Positions 24,457 to 32,137 of a stretch of DNA of 48,942 nucleotides are shown here, piece by piece (position 1 is the first letter of the stretch; every line of letters begins with the position of its first letter). The stretch comes from Betaproteobacteria bacterium. Lineage in GTDB: Bacteria; Pseudomonadota; Gammaproteobacteria; Burkholderiales; SG8-41. Location of the stretch: contig JANYDY010000059.1 in the NCBI GenBank assembly GCA_025363435.1, forward strand, positions 1-48,942, read 5' to 3'. The translations under genes were made by a program, and so were the position numbers. The notes below the pieces were generated by a model, which saw only the letters and a list, made by a program, of their open reading frames with translations, ran no database searches and was not told where the DNA came from.

Positions 24457-25398
24457 TCAGAAGTTCTCTGCCTTCAACCCCGCCTTGCGCACCACCACCG
24501 CCCATTTCGCAATCTCGGCCTTGAGGAAGTCCGCGAATTGTTGCGGATTGCCGGCGACGATTTCGGCGGCTTCGTTGGTTAACCGGTCGGTGACGTCTTT
24601 CGAGCGCAGCGCCTTGACGGTGGCAGCGTGTAAGGTCGTCACGACGGGCGCCGGCGTCGCTGCAGGCACAAACATGCCGTACCAGCCGGTGACGATGTAG
24701 CCGGGTACACCGGCCTCCGCGACCGTCGGCAATTCGGGCGCAACTGCCGAACGTTTACCGCCGGTCACCGCAAGTGCGCGCAGCTTGCCGGCTTTGATCA
24801 TCGGCATGCCGGCAAGAAAATTGTTGAGGAACACCTGCACCTGCCCCGACACCAGATCGGTCATCGCCTGGCCGGCCCCCTTATACGGCACGTGCACCAT
24901 CTGTATGCCGGCCATGCTCATGAACAGCTCCATCCCCAGATGCGGCCCGCTGCCGTTGCCCGACGACGCATAGGTCAACTGCCCGGCGCGCGATTTTGCG
25001 ATGGCGATAAATTCGCGCAAGCTTTTTGCTGGCAGCGACGGATGCACGGTAATCACAAAAGGATATTCGGCCAGCAGCGATACCGGCGCGAGATCACCCA
25101 ATGTGTCGTACGGCAGCTTCGCATAAAGCGTCGGGTTGATCGCGTGCGATGCAATCGTAATCAAAACCGTGTAACCGTCAGCCGGCGCCTTCGCGGCAAG
25201 ATCGGCGCCGATAATGCCGGTGGCGCCGGCACGGTTGTCGACAACCGCCGGTTGGCCCAGCGTTTCGCCGAGCTTTTGCGCAATCGTACGCGACACGACG
25301 TCGGTGCCGCCGCCCGGCGGCCACGGTACGATGATACGAATCGGTTTCGACGGATATTGCTGCGCACAGACCGCAGCAGAAAATATTGCGGCAGCCAT
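24457..25398 (-). CDS. Bug/TctC-family solute-binding protein with disturbed N-terminus
   Basis: The mature part is a full Bug protein: YPSKPIRIIVPWPPGGGTDVVSR, VDNRAGATGIIGAD, KAPADGYTVLI, ITVHPSLPAKSL, HVPYKGAGQAM, LPTVAEAGVPGY. The first ATG giving a signal-like segment (25398, MAAAIFSAAVCAQQ) leaves it very short and without basic residues. The upstream in-frame residues RRNICRYLAV look like the lost n-region of a normal signal peptide, but there is no start codon there. Further upstream the frame runs through a REP-like repeat (25427-25521) to an ATG at 25551. The real start may therefore be 25551 (fusing repeat-derived residues), TTG 25407 or ATG 25398. Export may be impaired. Confidence 0.82.
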   Translation of the reverse strand: MAAAIFSAAVCAQQYPSKPIRIIVPWPPGGGTDVVSRTIAQKLGETLGQPAVVDNRAGATGIIGADLAAKAPADGYTVLITIASHAINPTLYAKLPYDTLGDLAPVSLLAEYPFVITVHPSLPAKSLREFIAIAKSRAGQLTYASSGNGSGPHLGMELFMSMAGIQMVHVPYKGAGQAMTDLVSGQVQVFLNNFLAGMPMIKAGKLRALAVTGGKRSAVAPELPTVAEAGVPGYIVTGWYGMFVPAATPAPVVTTLHAATVKALRSKDVTDRLTNEAAEIVAGNPQQFADFLKAEIAKWAVVVRKAGLKAENF

Positions 25399-25426
25399 AA
25401 CTGCCAAGTATCTGCAAATATTACGT

Positions 25427-25521
25427 CGCTCCCGCGAAACCGGGAGCCCAGGAAGATGTTGCCCCCATCCTACCTTCCCCCGCACGCGGGCGAAGGGGAT
25501 ACCCGCCTTCGCGGGAATGAC
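25427..25521. repeat. REP-like composite palindromic element
   Basis: Two imperfect palindromes, GCTCCCGCGAAACCGGGAGC near 25428-25447 and CCCGCCTTCGCGGG (25502-25515) followed by AATGAC, flank a spacer with CCCCCGCACGCGGGCGAAGG. The ends resemble the widespread proteobacterial repeat whose minus-strand reading starts GTCATTCCCGCGAA and which encodes VIPAKAGIP in one frame. It lies directly upstream of the Bug signal peptide. Confidence 0.75.
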
Positions 25522-25552
25522 ATTGAGCAGGAAATCAGAAAATTTGGCCATT

Positions 25553-26365
25553 TCATTTCTCGATTGCATTACGTGCAATGAAATCGCGTGTTGCTTCTGC
25601 TGCTCTGTCAGGGTCGGTCGCCGCAGCGTGAAACGAATCGCCGGCCAGCACCACCAGTTCCGAATGTGCGACCTGCTGCTGCCAGGCGCGCGTTTGCTCG
25701 ACCGAGGCGAGACCGCTTTCTTCGGTGGTGATGACCAGCATCGGGCATTTGATGGCTTTAACGTCTGCTGTGATGTCGGAAAAATTAATCGTCGCGCAAA
25801 AGCCTGCTTCGGTCGATACCGCGGTACGCCCCATGTATTTGATCCACCACTCGGCACCCGCTTCGGGGAAACGGCTGCCGAGGCGCCCGCCCATGCTGCG
25901 TCGCGCCCAATGCTCGATGCCCAGCGTTTCGACTTCCTTCACGCGCTCGGCAATCGTCGCCAGATCGAGCCGCACCGGCGGCGGCGAACCAACCACTGTC
26001 AGCGTGTGCACGCGATCAGGGCGGCGCGCCGCAAACGCACGACCGATCACGCCGCCGATCTTGGCGCCGACGAGATGAAAACGTTCGATCTTCAAGTGGT
26101 CCATCAGCCGGCAGTAGTCGTCTATCACCATATCAAGTGTCCACGGATGATTGCGCGGCATAGTCGTCGATTGCCCGAAACCGCGCATGTCCGGCCGCAC
26201 CAGCCGGTAGTTGCGCGCGAGATGCGGCACCCAGCCGTACCAGGCGTAACCGGATTCGTTGTTGCCGTGGATCAACAGCACGGTTTCGGCCGGCTTCCAC
26301 GGATCGGTAAAATCATCGATGACGTAGTGCATGTCGAGATCGGGCTGGATGCGCAGGCTGCTCAT
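25553..26365 (-). CDS. Alpha/beta hydrolase-fold protein with Lys in the nucleophile position
   Basis: The fold is clear: LLIHGNNESGYAW (oxyanion loop), RLVRPDMRGFGQST, a nucleophile elbow and a late His in AGDSFHAAATDP. The elbow reads LVGAKIGGVIGRA, so the usual GxSxG serine is Lys (about residue 102). The normal Asp region reads ITTEESGLAS, with Glu instead. Ordinary Ser-hydrolase chemistry is therefore unlikely; it could be a binding protein, a lyase or an enzyme using another group. It begins 5 bases after the stop of the selenoprotein-like OsmC gene. Alpha/beta hydrolase-OsmC fusions are known elsewhere, which supports a functional pair. ATG 26365 is chosen over TTG 26374. Confidence 0.8.
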   Translation of the reverse strand: MSSLRIQPDLDMHYVIDDFTDPWKPAETVLLIHGNNESGYAWYGWVPHLARNYRLVRPDMRGFGQSTTMPRNHPWTLDMVIDDYCRLMDHLKIERFHLVGAKIGGVIGRAFAARRPDRVHTLTVVGSPPPVRLDLATIAERVKEVETLGIEHWARRSMGGRLGSRFPEAGAEWWIKYMGRTAVSTEAGFCATINFSDITADVKAIKCPMLVITTEESGLASVEQTRAWQQQVAHSELVVLAGDSFHAAATDPDRAAEATRDFIARNAIEK

Positions 26366-26370
26366 GAAAT

Positions 26371-26931
26371 TCAATCTTTGGTTACGCCGCCCAGATGAAA
26401 CGGTTTGCCGTTGACTTCAATCGTACTCGTCAGCGGCACCTGCTGCGTGATCAGTCCTTCGGCAAAACAACCGGCCTTGGCGTTTTTGATGAGATGCGCA
26501 AGTTTATCCGCCGGCGCATCGCTCTCCACCGTCAAATGCGTGTCGACGCCGTCCCAGCGATTGAACACCGTGCCCTTCAATACCGAACCACCGAGAAATT
26601 TGCGAAAACGCACCGAGCATTTCGCATTCTTCACCTTCAACTTCATCATGTGCGCGTACCGCGCAACCTGGGTAAGCAGTCAGAAGCCCACGCCCATCGC
26701 CATATACGACATCGGCGAGGCATAGCGGTCGGTGCCGCCGATACGCGCGGCTTCGTCGCTGAACACTTCGAACTTGCCGATGGTGCCGCGTTTCAGCTGG
26801 CCTTCGCCGACGACAATTTCGGTGTAGACCGTGGAGTCGGTATTCACGCCCTGCGCCGGCAGTTCGGGTTTGTCGATGATGCGGTCGCCGACCTTATCCG
26901 GCAGATTAAAACCGTCGAGCGGTTTTTCCAT
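26371..26931 (-). CDS. OsmC-family protein, predicted selenoprotein (Sec84, in-frame TGA)
   Basis: Read through the TGA at 26682-26680, this is one continuous 186-codon frame. Residues 1-83 (MEKPLDGFNL... to SPMSYMAMGVGF) and 85-186 (LLTQVARYAHMMKL... to GGVTKD) together make a full OsmC domain, whereas each half alone does not. The TGA falls at the N-end of the central helix, where the family has its peroxidatic Cys (homologues read GFCLLTQ or similar, from memory). The second conserved Cys is C155 in NAKAGCFAEG. Family members reduce organic hydroperoxides or similar electrophiles. A strong GGAGG site precedes the ATG at 26931. A SECIS-like stem-loop follows the TGA. A nonsense mutation is the alternative, but the spacing, hairpin and intact downstream frame argue for selenocysteine. 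Probably cytoplasmic, co-transcribed with the hydrolase gene downstream. Confidence 0.82.
26650..26682 (-). promoter_or_regulatory. Predicted bacterial SECIS element with Sec codon
   Basis: On the minus strand, TGA (26682-26680) is followed by 11 bases and then GGUUGCGC (26668-26661), loop GGUAC (26660-26656) and GCGCAC (26655-26650). UGCGC/GCGCA form five pairs, one U is bulged, and G26667 pairs with C26650. E. coli fdhF has, from memory, the same 11-base gap, the same GGUUGC arm with bulged U, and a loop containing GGU. A G at the start of the loop also fits general bacterial SECIS rules. Confidence 0.78.
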
Positions 26932-27087
26932 AAACGCCTCCGTGAGCAGCCGCGCCCCGGTCGGGGCCGGCAATTTGATTATGGCATAGCAGCCATGGCG
27001 CGGAACAACGTACGCTTTACGCGGTGCTAGAATGGATTGCCGACTCAAATAACAAGAACGGTCGAGCACCACAACGGGGGAGGAACC

Positions 27088-28197
27088 ATGATGCGCACCA
27101 CGCTCAGGATCGCCGTACTTTTGTTCGCCGGCCTCGCCGGCTTGCACACCGGTAATTTTGCCGGCGCCGCAGATGCCGCGCGCAGTCTGCCGGTATTCGA
27201 AGTCGACAAAGCATGGCCGAAAATTCCGCCCAAGTGGAAGCTCGGCGACCCGTCGAGCATCGCGTTCGACGCGCAGGACAACGTGTGGGTGCTGCACCGG
27301 CCGCGCACACTGAAGGGCACCGACCTCGCGATGGCCGCACCGCCGGTGATCGTATTTTCGGGCAACGGCGATTTCGTCAAGGCCTGGGGTGGCGACGGTG
27401 CCGGCTACGACTGGCCGCAGCGCGAGCACGGCATACACATCGATTACAAGGGCTACGTCTGGCTCGGCGGCAACAACTGCCCGGAATCCGGTCACACCGG
27501 GCTCAAGGCGGTCGCCGACGACGCGCTGCTGAAATTCACGCAGGACGGCAAGTTCATCCTGCAGATCGGCAAGAGCAACCAGAGCAAGGGCGACAACGAC
27601 ACCGCCAACGTCCACCGCGCAGCCGACGTGCGCGTCGATCCGAAGACGGACGAACTCTACGTCGCCGACGGTTACGGCAACCACCGCGTGATCGTGTTCG
27701 ACGCCAACACCGGCGCTTTCAAGCGCATGTGGGGCGCGTTCGGCAAACCGCCGGGCGGCGTGATCAGCTGCGACATCTTGCGTCCGAAGGAGTTTTCCGC
27801 CGGCGAAGGTCCGCCGGACTACAACGTTGTGCACGCGATCCGCGTCGCCAAAGACGGCACGGTCTATGTCGCCGACCGCGAGAACCGCCGCGTGCAGATG
27901 TTCACCAGCGACGGAAAGTACGTGAAGCAGCTGGTGCGCAACGCTACCGCGTTCGCGCGCAATCTCGCGTTCTCGCCCGATCCCGACCAGCAGTTTCTGT
28001 ACGTCGGCGCCGGCAAGGACATCGCGATCGTCGATCGTAAAACGCTCGAGATCGTCGGCAACGTCGCGCCCAAAGGCATGATCGGCCCGGGCCACCACAT
28101 CGAAGTCGATTCGAAAGGCAATCTCTACATCGCGATGACCGGCACCGGCATGCAGAAGCTCGCCTTCAAGGGCATGGCGCCGGTAGCGGGCAAATAA
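27088..28197 (+). CDS. Secreted NHL-repeat beta-propeller protein, first of pair
   Basis: A signal peptide (about 1-28) precedes repeated NHL/PAL-like blades: DPSSIAFDAQDNVWVLHRP, REHGIHIDYKGYVWLGG, ADVRVDPKTDELYVADGYGN HRVIVFD (residues about 185-211), VHAIRVAKDGTVYVADRENR and HHIEVDSKGNLYIAM. The pattern resembles peptidyl-alpha-hydroxyglycine lyase-like propellers, but the catalytic residues cannot be verified by eye. The start is ATG 27088 with GGGGGAGGAACC in front; the frame is open upstream to 27037. It likely acts in the periplasm as a binding or lyase propeller together with the next gene (11 bases away). Confidence 0.83.
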   Translation: MMRTTLRIAVLLFAGLAGLHTGNFAGAADAARSLPVFEVDKAWPKIPPKWKLGDPSSIAFDAQDNVWVLHRPRTLKGTDLAMAAPPVIVFSGNGDFVKAWGGDGAGYDWPQREHGIHIDYKGYVWLGGNNCPESGHTGLKAVADDALLKFTQDGKFILQIGKSNQSKGDNDTANVHRAADVRVDPKTDELYVADGYGNHRVIVFDANTGAFKRMWGAFGKPPGGVISCDILRPKEFSAGEGPPDYNVVHAIRVAKDGTVYVADRENRRVQMFTSDGKYVKQLVRNATAFARNLAFSPDPDQQFLYVGAGKDIAIVDRKTLEIVGNVAPKGMIGPGHHIEVDSKGNLYIAMTGTGMQKLAFKGMAPVAGK

Positions 28198-28208
28198 GGA
28201 GAACGCTT

Positions 28209-29504
28209 ATGAAAACCCGCACCGTTGCAATCGCCGTCACCGCCGTCGCCGCGGTGATCGTTACCACGATCTGGCAGGGCCGGTATGCCGCGGTACATGC
28301 GCAGCCACAGAAATCAGGCGGTGATTTCGCTGCAGTGCCAGGTGGAATCGGCGGTCAGGACATTTTCGGCCCCTATGACGTCGTCAAAGGCTGGCCGAAA
28401 GACGTGAGCACCCTGCCCGGCAACGAGAAATGGACTTGGGGCGCGGGCCAGGCGGTGTTCGCCGAAAGCCCCGATCGCATTTATGTCTTGATGCGCGGCG
28501 AATTGCCGGTGATCAAACGCCCGGAAACGCAGCTGCTGTCGGCGCTGGGGCCGAGCATACAGTTTCCGGTCGGGCGCCTGCCCTATCGCGACGCCACGGT
28601 GTCTTCACCACCGGGCGCCGGCGGCACCGGCGGCGAACCGGCCGACGGCATGAAGCTGTGGAAAGGCACTCTGGGTGTCGATGCGAAGTGGGAAAACTGC
28701 GTCACCGTGATCGACGGCAAGGGCAACATCATCGAGGCGTGGACGCAATGGGACAGCATCCTCAAGCGCCCGCACTTCGTCGCCGTCAATCCCTATGATC
28801 CGGAAAAACATGTGTGGATCGTCGATGATCATTCACACGTCGTCTATAAATTCACCAACGATGGCAAAAAAATCGTGCAGACGCTGGGCACGCGCGACGT
28901 CAAGGGCGCCGACGGCACGCATTTTAACCGTCCGACCTTTCTGGCCTGGCTGCCCGACAGCACACTGTTCGTCGCCGACGGCTATAACGGCACGCGCGTC
29001 GCCAAGTTCGACCGCGACGGCAAATTCCTGCTCGACTGGGGCCAGCGCGGCACGGTGCCGAACGAAAAACGCCCCGGCTATATGAACAACGTGCACGGCA
29101 TCACGGTCGATCCGGAAACGCGGCGCGTCTTCGTCAACGATCGGGGCAACCACCGCGCGCAGGTCTTTGATGAATTCGGCAAATATCTGTACGAGTGGAA
29201 CTTCGGCCCCGATCCGTCTGACATCCACCTGCTCTACATCGGCGCCGACCGCAATATCTGGGCGCACGACCGCGGTACCTCGAAAATGCTCAAGTATGAT
29301 TTGCAGGGCCATCTGCTATATTCGTGGGGCACCTGGGGCGACTTCCCCGGCGGCTTCTGGGGCGTGCACGGTATGAGCGTCGATCAGGAGGGCAATCTTT
29401 ACGTCGCCGAGGTCGACAACGGACGCGTGCAGAAATTCACGCCGCGCAAGGGTGCGAATCCGGCTTACATCATGAGCCGGCCTTTCTACTCAGCATGGAA
29501 ATAA
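28209..29504 (+). CDS. Secreted NHL-repeat beta-propeller protein, second of pair
   Basis: An N-terminal hydrophobic segment (about 5-24) serves as signal or anchor. Blades include FVAVNPYDPEKHVWIVDDHS, FLAWLPDSTLFVADGYNGTR, VHGITVDPETRRVFVNDRGN, LLYIGADRNIWAHDRG and HGMSVDQEGNLYVAEVDNGR. The blade style matches the preceding protein, but overall similarity is modest, so the two are likely subunits or parallel activities rather than recent duplicates. A GGAGAA site lies before the ATG. The next small gene starts 8 bases after the stop. Confidence 0.82.
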   Translation: MKTRTVAIAVTAVAAVIVTTIWQGRYAAVHAQPQKSGGDFAAVPGGIGGQDIFGPYDVVKGWPKDVSTLPGNEKWTWGAGQAVFAESPDRIYVLMRGELPVIKRPETQLLSALGPSIQFPVGRLPYRDATVSSPPGAGGTGGEPADGMKLWKGTLGVDAKWENCVTVIDGKGNIIEAWTQWDSILKRPHFVAVNPYDPEKHVWIVDDHSHVVYKFTNDGKKIVQTLGTRDVKGADGTHFNRPTFLAWLPDSTLFVADGYNGTRVAKFDRDGKFLLDWGQRGTVPNEKRPGYMNNVHGITVDPETRRVFVNDRGNHRAQVFDEFGKYLYEWNFGPDPSDIHLLYIGADRNIWAHDRGTSKMLKYDLQGHLLYSWGTWGDFPGGFWGVHGMSVDQEGNLYVAEVDNGRVQKFTPRKGANPAYIMSRPFYSAWK

Positions 29505-29512
29505 AATAAGGC

Positions 29513-29836
29513 ATGTCTTTCTACATCGATGCACTGTTCAAACTGCCCGACGGCAAACCCTCCGCGCGGCGCGTCGGCGAGTACTACACGCACGAAGAGG
29601 CAATGGCGGCAGCCAGGCACATGATCGATTCGTTTCTGTTCCGGGAATATCGCGACGCCGCGGCGAAGGGTATCAACCCTGAAGAACTGCTGGAATTATT
29701 CAAGGCGCGTGCCGAGCGGCCGATGATACTGCGCAAACAAAAGGGTGATTCGTCCACCAACCTGTCGCGCTTCGACGCCTTGAGTTACGCCAAACAACGC
29801 TGCACGGAAATCTGCGCAGGCGCGTCAAAAAGCTGA
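29513..29836 (+). CDS. Small conserved hypothetical protein
   Basis: The 107-residue soluble protein starts MSFYIDALFKLPDGKPSARR and has a helix-rich middle (YTHEEAMAAARHMIDSFLFR) and LEL/FKARAERPMILRK. It lacks a signal peptide and metal motifs. Its position 8 bases after the second NHL gene suggests the same transcript. I do not recognise a family. Confidence 0.6.
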   Translation: MSFYIDALFKLPDGKPSARRVGEYYTHEEAMAAARHMIDSFLFREYRDAAAKGINPEELLELFKARAERPMILRKQKGDSSTNLSRFDALSYAKQRCTEICAGASKS

Positions 29837-29866
29837 CGCGTCCGGCGCAGGCGCATCACAAAATTT

Positions 29867-30169
29867 TTACGCCCCTTCGCAAGCCTCGGGATTCCACTGC
29901 CCCTTGCGCATGCGCGTGATCGTAATGCTGGCGAACACGCCGTTCTGCGTGAACGCATCGCCATCGGAGAATTTCTTCGCTTCGGCGCGGCTGTTGACGT
30001 TGACGACAAACATGCTGCCGATCGCTGCGGTGCCCTCGTCGTTCTGCGTCGCCCCGGCCAGCACCAGTATGCCTTTCGAAGCGGTCAGATGGGCGCGGTG
30101 CGCCTCGAGGTGCTTATCGCGAATGGCGGCGGTATTCGGTTTGTCAACGCAGGATATGGCCCACAGCAT
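29867..30169 (-). CDS. YciI-family protein
   Basis: The 100-residue protein fits the YciI/YCII ferredoxin-like fold. It starts MLWAISCVDKPN, has His residues in HLEAHRAHL (H24 and H27), then GILVLAGAT, and the late FSDGDAFTQNGVFASITI segment that corresponds to the family's DPF region. Some members have dehalogenase-like or muconolactone-isomerase-like roles. It is a single gene between a small hypothetical and a CMD-like gene, so a role in aromatic breakdown is possible but unproven. Confidence 0.85.
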   Translation of the reverse strand: MLWAISCVDKPNTAAIRDKHLEAHRAHLTASKGILVLAGATQNDEGTAAIGSMFVVNVNSRAEAKKFSDGDAFTQNGVFASITITRMRKGQWNPEACEGA

Positions 30170-30312
30170 GATGAATCTCCTCGATGGATGAACAAGAAAT
30201 TATAAAAGCGCCGGCATGCTGCGCTTAGACCGCACATGTTCAGGCCGCACGCATGATTCGTCAAGTCGCACACCACGCTAGAATGCAAACAAACCAAACG
30301 GGGGAAACCGAT

Positions 30313-31113
30313 TTGAAAACTGCCACGCAACTCTCACAACAGGCCGATGAATTCCGCGCCGTCATCGATGGACATCTGCCGAAGCCGAGTCCGATGATTC
30401 GCATTTCCCCCGACCACACGTTGATCGGACACGAGGTCATGTGGGGCGGCATCTGGCGCGAACCGGGTCTCGATACACGGTTGCGCAGCGTCGCCACCAT
30501 CACCGCGCAGTGCGTCAACGGCCACGACTTCGGCCTGATGCACCAGATCCGCGTCGGCCTCACGCTCGGCATGAGCACGCAAATGATCAAGGCGATGTTT
30601 GTCGAACTGAAGTTCTACGCCGGCGTGCCGTCCTCGGTGTTCGCGCTGTTGATGGCGGACAAAGTGATCGGCGAACGCGACGACTGGAAAGCGCAGGACC
30701 AACACGTCGATCAGCCCTGGCTCGACAGCCTGACCGAAAAAATGGAAAGGGGCCGCACCGCACGCAAAAAAACCTGGGGTGAACGCGCCGACCGCGAACT
30801 CGCCGCTTCATTGACGCACGAAATGGTGCCCGGCGCCGCCGAGATCGTCGACAGCTATCTGTATGGCGAAATCTGGCAGCGCTCGCCGTTGACCGTCAAG
30901 GAACGCATGGTGATGCTGCTCTCGGTGCTGATGTGCCAGCAGCATATGAAGCAACTCAAGCGCCACATCGGCTATGCACTTGACGCCGGCCTCAATCAGC
31001 GCGAAATCTGCGAAACCTTCGCGCAATGCGGCTGGTACCGCGGCTGGCCGCACGTGGAAGATGCGCTGGAGATCGCCAAAGAAGTGTTCGACGCGCGCGG
31101 CGCGAAAACCTGA
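30313..31113 (+). CDS. Carboxymuconolactone decarboxylase (CMD/AhpD-like) family protein
   Basis: Two CMD-type helical repeats can be seen, around TRLRSVATITAQCVNGHDFG and, in the second half, LTVKERMVMLLSVLMCQQHM. Each is followed by the typical helix (LGMSTQMIKAMFVELKFYAG; LDAGLNQREICETFAQCGWY). No CxxC redox pair of AhpD is present, so a decarboxylase or lyase role is more likely than peroxidase support. I take the TTG at 30313 as start because GGGGGAAACC lies just before it; the upstream ATG at 30253 has no ribosome site. Stop is 4 bases from the convergent amidohydrolase stop. Confidence 0.83.
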   Translation: MKTATQLSQQADEFRAVIDGHLPKPSPMIRISPDHTLIGHEVMWGGIWREPGLDTRLRSVATITAQCVNGHDFGLMHQIRVGLTLGMSTQMIKAMFVELKFYAGVPSSVFALLMADKVIGERDDWKAQDQHVDQPWLDSLTEKMERGRTARKKTWGERADRELAASLTHEMVPGAAEIVDSYLYGEIWQRSPLTVKERMVMLLSVLMCQQHMKQLKRHIGYALDAGLNQREICETFAQCGWYRGWPHVEDALEIAKEVFDARGAKT

Positions 31114-31117
31114 AGCC

Positions 31118-32128
31118 TTATTCGCCGAGCAGAACGCGCGCGGTTTTTTCGCAAATCTGCAGACGTTCCTGCGCCGTCAGCCGGGGCACCGCATCCAGAT
31201 CGGCAAGCGGATCGTAATAACCCATGTCGAAAGGGTTGTCGGTGCCGATGACCACGTGATCGGCGCCGGCGCGGTCGATCAGCAGGCGCGCCGACAGCGG
31301 GTCGTGCGTCAGCGCATCGAAATAAAAGCGTTTGAAAAATTTTCCCGGGCTGGTTTTCGTATCGGCATGCGCGGCGGCGCGGTATTTGTGCGCGCGATCG
31401 AAGCGCCCGATCTGGTAGGGAATATAACCGCCACCGTGCGGAATCAGAAAACGCAGCGTCTTCAGATCGTCAAGCGCGCCGGTAAATGCGAGATGCGCGA
31501 ACATGATAGTTTCGTCGAGCGGGTTGCCGATGGTGTTGAACAATTCATAACCCGCCATGCCGCCCTTGGCGACACAGGTCACCGGATGCGCAAAAACGAA
31601 ACAGCCGAGCTGTTCGATGGTTTTCAGGAGCGGGCGGAATTTTTTGTCCGCCAGTTGCTCGTCGCGCACATTGGTGCCGATCTCGACGCCCTTGAAACGA
31701 TATTCCTTCACCACGCGTTCAAGTTCCACGATTGCGGCGTCCGCGTCCTGCATCGGCAATGTCGCCATGCCACGCAGGCGCGGCGGATTTTTCGCCACCA
31801 TCTCTGCAATGCCGTCGTTGGATAAACGCGAAGCCGCGAGCCCGGCTTCGGCATCGAGTTCGTAGAAATAGGTCGGCGGTGCCACTGACAGCACCGAGAT
31901 ATCGAGCCGCATACGGTCCATCGCCGCCAGCTTCGCTTCGACGTCATACAATTCACGATTGATTTCGAGCAGGCGATTGCTGCGCTCGAAATAGAGCGTG
32001 CCTTCGCGCTCGACGACGCGAATGCCGTGTTCGGTGGCATCCTTCACACCGAAACGTTCGGGCGCGTGCAGCAGCGCGTCGATGACGTTCGGCGGAATGA
32101 CGTGCGTATGCAGATCGATCGCTTGCAT
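31118..32128 (-). CDS. Amidohydrolase-2 / ACMSD-like metal-dependent hydrolase
   Basis: The metal site is visible as DLHTHVIP (H7, H9), AHPVT (about residue 180), LIPHGGGYIPY (about 230) and GTDNPFD (about 290). These are the landmarks of aminocarboxymuconate-semialdehyde decarboxylase-like TIM barrels, which decarboxylate or hydrolyse aromatic-derived acids. It is the last gene of a minus-strand operon of amidohydrolase, Bug, Bug and amidohydrolase (31118-35221) with gaps of 9, 30 and 9 bases. Confidence 0.9.
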   Translation of the reverse strand: MQAIDLHTHVIPPNVIDALLHAPERFGVKDATEHGIRVVEREGTLYFERSNRLLEINRELYDVEAKLAAMDRMRLDISVLSVAPPTYFYELDAEAGLAASRLSNDGIAEMVAKNPPRLRGMATLPMQDADAAIVELERVVKEYRFKGVEIGTNVRDEQLADKKFRPLLKTIEQLGCFVFAHPVTCVAKGGMAGYELFNTIGNPLDETIMFAHLAFTGALDDLKTLRFLIPHGGGYIPYQIGRFDRAHKYRAAAHADTKTSPGKFFKRFYFDALTHDPLSARLLIDRAGADHVVIGTDNPFDMGYYDPLADLDAVPRLTAQERLQICEKTARVLLGE

Positions 32129-32137
32129 GGGCTATGC

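Noticed and set aside
24457-25857. Full 466-residue reading of the minus-strand Bug frame
   Set aside because: Its first about 100 codons overlap the alpha/beta hydrolase gene in another frame and have no protein character.
26371-26931. OsmC gene as a simple pseudogene or frameshift
   Set aside because: The two parts are in the same frame with no indel, the TGA is at the Cys position, and a SECIS-like hairpin is at the right distance. A nonsense mutation remains possible but explains less.
26680-28098. Long 472-codon minus-strand frame covering the first NHL gene
   Set aside because: Only its last 83 codons (from 26931) resemble a protein and have a ribosome site; the rest is antisense to the signal-peptide-bearing NHL gene.
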